Shown: positions 59,401 to 64,000 of the stretch, piece by piece | How the letters are laid out: every line of letters starts with the position of its first letter | Numbering within the stretch: the stretch's first letter is position 1 | Assembly (NCBI GenBank): GCA_964573995.1 | Contig: CAZNLH010000009.1 | Span: 1 to 64,000, forward strand | DNA: 64,000 nucleotides | Origin: CAZNLH01 sp964573995 | GTDB lineage: Bacteria > Gemmatimonadota > CAZMKB01 > CAZNLH01 | Direction of reading: 5' to 3' | Notes under the pieces: model-generated | What the model saw: only the letters and a program-made list of their open reading frames with translations | What the model was told of the DNA's origin: nothing | Databases searched by the model: none | Position numbers and translations under genes: made by a program

Positions 59401-60618
59401 ATGCTTAAACAGGTCTCGAGATCTATCATCGTTTGTTGCATCTCCTTCGCCACGACCATCTCCTGCGCGATCATCCTTTACGCACAGGCCCCCCATGTGC
59501 AACCCCACGCCCCCGATATACTGTGGACCAGGACATTCGGCAGGCCTGGCCACGACGATGTCGGCAACTCGGTGCGCGAGACCTCCGACGGCGGCCTCAT
59601 CATCGCTGGATCTTCTTATGACTACAACAGTTACCTGACCAGGGTCTACCTCGTTAGGACCAATTCCTTTGGGGACACACTCTGGACGAAGACCTACGGC
59701 GCCACTGGATGGTCCGTGGGCAATGCAGTGCGCGAGACACCTGATGGCGGCTTTCTGATTGCGGGGACCACAAGCCGGTCTGGGGGTGGCACAATCGTTT
59801 ATCTGGTAAGAACAGACACCAGCGGCGATTCCTTATGGGCAAGGACCTACGGATCTTCCGAGTTTCAAGAGGGTGATGCACTCAGCATTACTTCCGATGG
59901 CGGATGTATCATCGCTGGAAACACCACGGTGAACGATGGTACTCAGAACGCCTTTTTCGTCAGGACCAACGCCTCCGGCGACACCCTGTGGACCCGGAAC
60001 ACCGGCTATGTGCCCGATGATCCGAACGACCAGGGGGTATACTCGGTTTGCGAGACCTCCAACGGCGACTTCATTGCCACGGGCTACACGGGACCCACCC
60101 TGGAGACCAATGAGGATGTCTACCTGGTTAAACTCGACTCCCTGGGCAACGAGTTGTGGAGCAGCAAATATGGGGGGCCGTGGAACGACTGGGGGAAGTC
60201 CATCATCGAGACCTCGGGGGGCGACTACCTCATAGCCGGGACCCGCGAAAATTATTACGGCGTGGAGTATTCCGATGTCTGGCTCATCGATACGGATACG
60301 AACGGAAGCGTCCAGTGGTCCAAGACTTACGGCGGAACGGGGAGCCAGGGGGGCAATTCCATCGATGAGACCCGGGATGGACATTACGTCGTCGCCGGGG
60401 GATCCTCCGGCGACATCTATCTCCTGGAGACCGACTCGGACGGGAATTCGACATGGAGCACAACCCTCGGCCCGATTACCGGCAATTCAGTCCAGCAGGC
60501 ATCAGACGGGGGTTACGTTGCAGCCGGCTACACGATGGTCTGGGGTTTTGAATACGTCTACTTGATCAAGATTGCACCTGATATCGGCGTTCACGGGAGA
60601 ACGCCCTCGAGACGGTGA
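59401..60618 (+). CDS. Exported propeller-like repeat protein
   Basis: The 405-residue protein has a signal peptide (SIIVCCISFATTISCAIILY) and about seven repeats of roughly 50 residues built on ETSDGGLIIAGSS, VYLVRTNSFGDTLWTKTYG and variants (ETPDGGFLIAGTT, VYLVKLDSLGNELWSSKYG, QASDGGYVAAGYT). Seven such units suggest a beta-propeller. No enzyme motif is visible, and the final 'FlgD-like' sorting domain common in related proteins is missing; the chain ends HGRTPSRR. It is probably a surface or secreted binding protein. It is one of the clearest promoter-gene pairs here. Confidence 0.8.
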   Translation: MLKQVSRSIIVCCISFATTISCAIILYAQAPHVQPHAPDILWTRTFGRPGHDDVGNSVRETSDGGLIIAGSSYDYNSYLTRVYLVRTNSFGDTLWTKTYGATGWSVGNAVRETPDGGFLIAGTTSRSGGGTIVYLVRTDTSGDSLWARTYGSSEFQEGDALSITSDGGCIIAGNTTVNDGTQNAFFVRTNASGDTLWTRNTGYVPDDPNDQGVYSVCETSNGDFIATGYTGPTLETNEDVYLVKLDSLGNELWSSKYGGPWNDWGKSIIETSGGDYLIAGTRENYYGVEYSDVWLIDTDTNGSVQWSKTYGGTGSQGGNSIDETRDGHYVVAGGSSGDIYLLETDSDGNSTWSTTLGPITGNSVQQASDGGYVAAGYTMVWGFEYVYLIKIAPDIGVHGRTPSRR

Positions 60619-61117
60619 ACCCCGTAGACCGCACCACCGGTGAAGGGATTCTTCAAGGTTGTTTTACTCGATGCCAATAGAGCCCCGGACGCGCAACCGT
60701 AGACAGCCGCCCAGAATTTTTACCCGTCCCCTGCGGATTTTTTCCCATTCTACGCCCCATGCCGCCTTCAATGGCGCTCGTGATGCAGGCCAGGTGTTAT
60801 TGCCATCGATATAATCTATTGGCCGGATGTACGTTACGGGGCCCCTGGAAGACCGGGAAGGGATGGGTCGAACTCGTTTTCATGGCATGAGATATTCCCA
60901 TTAAAGCCCTCGTTTTACACGGCTAGTCACAAAAAATGGCCTAAACTGATTGTCATGCATAGAGATATAATGATGATCACCGATTTCCTCGTGTATCTAT
61001 GGATTTTCGACTTTTTACTCGGCGCCCAAGATCTCTGGATGCGGCTTAACCTTCACTTTTTCAATATGTTACGTGCGGTCTGATCCACGGACGACCGCTA
61101 ATAGTGGGTCCCGTTGG
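60619..61117. other. Intergenic, no gene identified
   Basis: This is the first part of the 770-bp gap before the Nramp gene. It contains several T-rich and C-rich stretches (for example around 60717-60760) but no convincing frame or RNA gene. Confidence 0.4.
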
Positions 61118-61134
61118 GGGTCAACAATTGACCC
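61118..61134. repeat. Short perfect hairpin near a GTGGGTC/GACCCAC inverted repeat
   Basis: GGGTCAA-CAA-TTGACCC forms a 7-bp stem with a 3-nt loop; an outer GTGGGTC (starting near 61104) is complementary to the same GACCCAC arm. CTTTT follows. It may be a weak terminator or the edge of a lost mobile element. Confidence 0.35.
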
Positions 61135-61298
61135 ACTTTTATCTTCCTCAACTCCTCCCGGGTCTACCCAGCCCTTGAGCCTCTTCACCGCGCCTGCCGA
61201 AGTGCGATCCCCGGAATGTCTACTTCCTGCCGGTAAAGACATCGAGGCCGAAGAGGTTTCGCTCACCCTTGCCCAACCCATTGCCTGGCGTTAAACTT

Positions 61299-61318
61299 CG
61301 GCTTACAATTGTAAGCCG
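61299..61318. promoter_or_regulatory. Perfect 20-bp palindrome upstream of the Nramp gene
   Basis: CGGCTTACAATTGTAAGCCG is its own reverse complement. It lies about 70 bp before the Nramp start codon and is well placed to be an operator for a dimeric metal-responsive repressor such as a DtxR/MntR- or Fur-type protein. No such regulator gene is in the window. Confidence 0.55.
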
Positions 61319-61388
61319 GAGATAGGGTCCATTGGAAGACCATGAGAGAGATCCAGCGGAAGGACACGGTGCCGAAGGACGGGCGGAC

Positions 61389-62654
61389 ATGCCCGGACCT
61401 GGCTTGAAGTTCCCCGTCCAAAGTCTTACGCAGCACCTGCTCAAGAGGGAATTTCTGAGGTACCTGGGCCCAGGTTTCCTCATCACGGTCGGCTTCATCG
61501 ATCCCGGTAATTGGGCGACGAACATCGAGGGCGGCGCACGTTTCAACTACGACCTACTATGGGTGATCACCCTGAGCACGTTGATCCTGATCCTGCTCCA
61601 GCGGCTGTCCGCCCGGATAGGGATCATCACCGGGAGGTCCCTGGCGGCGAACACCCGGGCCTTCTTCCCGCGATGGACGGCCAACGTCCTCGGCCTCTCC
61701 ATCTTCGGCGCCTGCGTGGCGACCGACGTAGCCGAACTCCTGGGGGGCGCGCTCGGGTTCTATCTCCTCTTTGGGATCCCCCTCTGGCTGGGCGCCGCGC
61801 TCACGGTGATCCTGGAGATCTACGCGATCATCGGCCAGAGGTACCACAGCCTCGAGAGGATGATCATGGGCTTCCTGGCCGTAATCGCCCTCTGCTACGT
61901 GATCGAACTCTTCATAGTGCACCCCGATTGGAGCACTGCCCTGGCCGGTGCATTCATCCCAAGGTTGGGCGGGAACACCATACTCATCGCCATGGGGATC
62001 CTGGGAGCGGTCGTCATGCCGCACAACATCTACCTCCACTCCAACGTAATCCAGAGCCGCGACTGGAAGGGGGACGAGGAGCGCAAGAGGAGGTTGATCC
62101 GCTTTCAAGACCTCGATACGACCGTCGCGATGTTCATGGGGTGGCTCGTGAACTCGGCAATGATCATAGTCGCCGCGGCCGTCTTCTTCCGGAACGGTAT
62201 CGTGGTGACGAGCATCGAGCAGGCATCGGCAACGCTCATGCCCCTGGCCGGCACGCTGGCACAACTCCTCTTCGGTATCGCGCTACTCTTCTCTGGGATC
62301 GGCTCGTCGATCACCTCGTCGATGGCGGAGGCGAACGTGATAACGGGCTTCCTCGGAAGGCCGGAGGACCCCAGGAGCCTTCTCTACCGCGTGGGACTCG
62401 TGGCCACGGCGGTCCCTGCGCTGCTCGTAATCATTGTGGGCATGGACTCCTACCGGGTCCTCATCCTGAGTCAGGTGGCCCTGAGCATCCAACTCCCGTT
62501 CACTGTAGTCCCGCTCGTGATCATGGCAGCCAGCCAGCGCCTAATGGGTAACTTCGCCAGCAGGAGCCTCGAACTCGCCATGGGTATTATCGTATCGGCC
62601 GTCATCGTCGCGTTGAATATCTTCCTCCTGTTCGAGACCCTGAGCGGAACGTGA
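61389..62654 (+). CDS. Nramp-family divalent metal transporter
   Basis: The 421-residue protein has about 11 helices with the two Nramp metal-binding motifs: GFIDPGNWATNIEGGARFNY (helix 1, DPGN) and GAVVMPHNIYLHSNVIQSRD (helix 6, MPHN). Both retain the Asp, Asn and Met ligands for Mn2+/Fe2+, so proton-coupled metal import is expected. ATG 61389 is chosen for family length; a TTG at 61332 would add 19 hydrophilic residues. It is followed closely by a UspA gene, as in many MntH operons. Confidence 0.93.
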   Translation: MPGPGLKFPVQSLTQHLLKREFLRYLGPGFLITVGFIDPGNWATNIEGGARFNYDLLWVITLSTLILILLQRLSARIGIITGRSLAANTRAFFPRWTANVLGLSIFGACVATDVAELLGGALGFYLLFGIPLWLGAALTVILEIYAIIGQRYHSLERMIMGFLAVIALCYVIELFIVHPDWSTALAGAFIPRLGGNTILIAMGILGAVVMPHNIYLHSNVIQSRDWKGDEERKRRLIRFQDLDTTVAMFMGWLVNSAMIIVAAAVFFRNGIVVTSIEQASATLMPLAGTLAQLLFGIALLFSGIGSSITSSMAEANVITGFLGRPEDPRSLLYRVGLVATAVPALLVIIVGMDSYRVLILSQVALSIQLPFTVVPLVIMAASQRLMGNFASRSLELAMGIIVSAVIVALNIFLLFETLSGT

Positions 62655-62676
62655 AATGACAAGTGGAGATAACACC

Positions 62677-63078
62677 ATGTACGAGACAATACTTGTTCCC
62701 CTCGACGGCAGCGAGGCGGATCGCGCCATCATCGCCCACCTGGCTGTCCTGGCGAAGATACACGGCTCGAAGGTCCACCTCATCCGCGTGATCCATGCCC
62801 ACACACGTGACGCCATGAGACACGAAACGGAGGCGGCTGAGGCGGACCTCCGTGACAAGGCGGGAACGCTGCAGTCGGCCGGCGTCCCGGTCGAGTGGAC
62901 AATCGAATACGGCGAGCCGGAGCGGGTGATCCCGGAGAAGGTCGAGGAAATCGGAGCAGACCTCATCGCCATGGGGACCCACGGACACGGTTGGCTCGTC
63001 GACACCCTCTTCGGCAGCGTGGCGAAGGTGGTGCGCCACAGGGTATCCGTGCCCGTCCTCATGATCCGCTCGAAGTGA
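62677..63078 (+). CDS. UspA-family universal stress protein
   Basis: The 133-residue protein starts MYETILVPLDGSEADRAIIA and has the ATP-binding G-x2-G-x9-G-S motif (GTHGHGWLVDTLFGSVAKVV). It therefore probably binds ATP and acts in stress signalling. GGAG lies eight bases before the ATG at 62677; an ATG at 62656 directly after the Nramp stop is less likely. Spacing of 22 bp indicates cotranscription with the Nramp gene. Confidence 0.93.
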   Translation: MYETILVPLDGSEADRAIIAHLAVLAKIHGSKVHLIRVIHAHTRDAMRHETEAAEADLRDKAGTLQSAGVPVEWTIEYGEPERVIPEKVEEIGADLIAMGTHGHGWLVDTLFGSVAKVVRHRVSVPVLMIRSK

Positions 63079-63200
63079 ACGTCGCACGGCGCAGGACCAG
63101 GCACAGCCCCGGCGTTTCGTCTTCCCTTCGATCTTCCAGCCGGGCCTGCACCACGACAACCTCTCCATCTAACGAGCACCAAGATAAACTGCGAGAGCGC

Positions 63201-64000
63201 TTACTCCTCGTTTTCCTCGCAACAGGGCTCTCCGTAGAAGGTCTTCTCCAGCCACTCGACGATCCTGGCAGTCGGCCCGGCATCAATGTCCGCGATCGCC
63301 TCCATCTCAGACTCGTGCCCATAACCTGCCAGGTAGGTGACGTCTACCGTGTGCCCCGAGCCCTCCAGCATATCATGGAAGAGGATCGCCTGGCGGGTCA
63401 GGTCGGGGAGATCGTTCTCGGCATAGAGAAGGTAAAAGGGCGGGGTCTTGACATCCGGCCCGATCCATTCGGCGGGGGAGGCCTCCGAGAGGAGATCCGG
63501 ATCGCCGAAACCGTCCGGGAACGTCTGCGTTACGGCCTGGCTCCAGAACACCTGGTTGAGATCGTTCAACTGGTAGGCGCCGCTCATGCTCACCACCCCC
63601 TTCATGAAGGGTCTTAGGTCAACGCCGTAATCGGGGTGAGTCGCCATGAGGGACACCAGGTGCCCGCCGGCCGAGTGCCCGAACAGCGCGATCCGGTTCA
63701 CATCTCCCCCGTGCTCCCCGATGTGGTCGATCACCCACCGGAATGCCCCCGCGACATCATCCATGTTGTCGGGGTACCAGGCCGCCTTCGTCCGGTAGGG
63801 CTCGTTTTCCGGCAGGGTACAAGTCGCCCTCTCGGGGCAGTACTCGTCTGCCAGGAATACCTGGTCGGAAGTGAGACGATAGTCGACGATCACGGTGACC
63901 CATCTCTCCTCCCCCGTGAAGGAGTTGGCGACGAAGGCGTACCAGTCCGCGTACCCATCGGTCCAGGCTCCGCCGTGCACGAAGACCACAACCGGCTGGT
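63201..64000 (-). CDS. Alpha/beta hydrolase (carboxylesterase/BD-FAE type), N-terminus beyond window
   Basis: About 266 codons are visible; the frame runs off the right edge (PVVVFVHGGAW near 63980-64000). HGGAW forms the oxyanion hole, GHSAGG holds the nucleophilic Ser, and YAENDLPDLT and YGHESEM supply the likely Asp and His. It resembles kynurenine formamidase/feruloyl-esterase-like hydrolases acting on small esters or amides. The acidic tail ends EPCCEENEE. The start and any signal peptide are not visible. Confidence 0.85.
   Translation of the reverse strand, partial: QPVVVFVHGGAWTDGYADWYAFVANSFTGEERWVTVIVDYRLTSDQVFLADEYCPERATCTLPENEPYRTKAAWYPDNMDDVAGAFRWVIDHIGEHGGDVNRIALFGHSAGGHLVSLMATHPDYGVDLRPFMKGVVSMSGAYQLNDLNQVFWSQAVTQTFPDGFGDPDLLSEASPAEWIGPDVKTPPFYLLYAENDLPDLTRQAILFHDMLEGSGHTVDVTYLAGYGHESEMEAIADIDAGPTARIVEWLEKTFYGEPCCEENEE

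Noticed and set aside
61069..61281. Transposase end or insertion-sequence terminus before the Nramp gene
   Set aside because: Only a short inverted repeat is present; no transposase frame, direct repeat or second end was found.
61511..62551. 346-codon frame overlapping the Nramp gene
   Set aside because: The product is Arg/Pro/His-rich and has no helices; the Nramp frame carries both metal-binding motifs.
1..64000. CRISPR array, tRNA, rRNA, prophage or integrase
   Set aside because: No regularly spaced repeats, cloverleaf-like sequences, phage structural genes or recombinases were seen on either strand by eye; a covariance-model search would be needed to exclude small RNAs.

Overview
The window is GC-rich bacterial DNA, densely coding on both strands, with no tRNA, rRNA or CRISPR array that I can see. 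The gene content suggests an anaerobic or facultative member of the Fibrobacteres-Chlorobi-Bacteroidetes-like candidate phyla (Krumholzibacteria, Eisenbacteria, Zixibacteria and similar). The reasons are the many large exported proteins built from beta-propeller, FG-GAP, PKD and FlgD-like modules, a gingipain-type C25 protease, a TIGR03790-type protein, a C-terminal 'NYPNPFNPST' sorting-type domain, and multihaem cytochromes beside quinol-oxidising membrane modules. This placement is inference, not a phylogeny.

Layout. 0-14 kb is respiratory: an unidentified protein and an NnrS-type membrane protein, an ArsR regulator and an FmdB-type zinc ribbon. Then come two NrfD-type quinone/cytochrome complexes. 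The first has ferredoxin and NrfD fused in one chain plus a 13-haem cytochrome. The second has an 8-haem membrane-anchored cytochrome and separate HybA-like and HybB-like genes. A large Asp-box propeller protein lies between them. 14-30 kb holds exported proteins (cyclophilin, FG-GAP protein, TIGR03790 protein, S8 protease), glnS, two sugar-transfer genes and decayed reading frames. It also holds a redoxin gene whose active site reads W-(TGA)-P-V-C, a candidate selenoprotein. 30-34.4 kb is a decaying polysaccharide locus (chimeric glycosyltransferase, twice-frameshifted Wzz, glycosidase and flippase fragments) next to an intact ferritin-like/VIT1 iron transporter. 34.5-37.4 kb has the C25 protease and a small membrane protein.

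37.8-47.2 kb (minus strand) is one tightly coupled operon: ECF sigma factor, zinc-finger anti-sigma factor, DUF2064/TIGR04282 transferase, TVP38 membrane protein, MerA-like flavoprotein, TIGR04283 glycosyltransferase, DUF547 protein, a PqqD-radical SAM-SPASM-ArsM-like methyltransferase fusion, and a PiT phosphate permease. It resembles the 'rSAM/selenodomain' or arsenosugar-type clusters, but the radical SAM and methyltransferase steps are in one 821-residue chain. A transglutaminase/radical SAM pair diverges from it.

49.7-53.4 kb carries a purine permease, an S4 RNA-binding protein and a DAACS symporter. 53.5-58.8 kb (minus strand) is a TetR regulator with its own operator followed by bcrC-bcrB-bcrA-bcrD, an ATP-dependent (class I) benzoyl-CoA reductase. 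bcrA is interrupted by a 100-N assembly gap. 59-64 kb has a propeller-like exported protein, an Nramp metal transporter behind a 20-bp palindrome, a UspA protein and a partial alpha/beta hydrolase.

Many exported-protein genes have near-consensus sigma70 promoters (TTGACA, 17-18 bp, TATCAT/TAGAAT/TATAAT), so promoter prediction by eye is unusually easy here.
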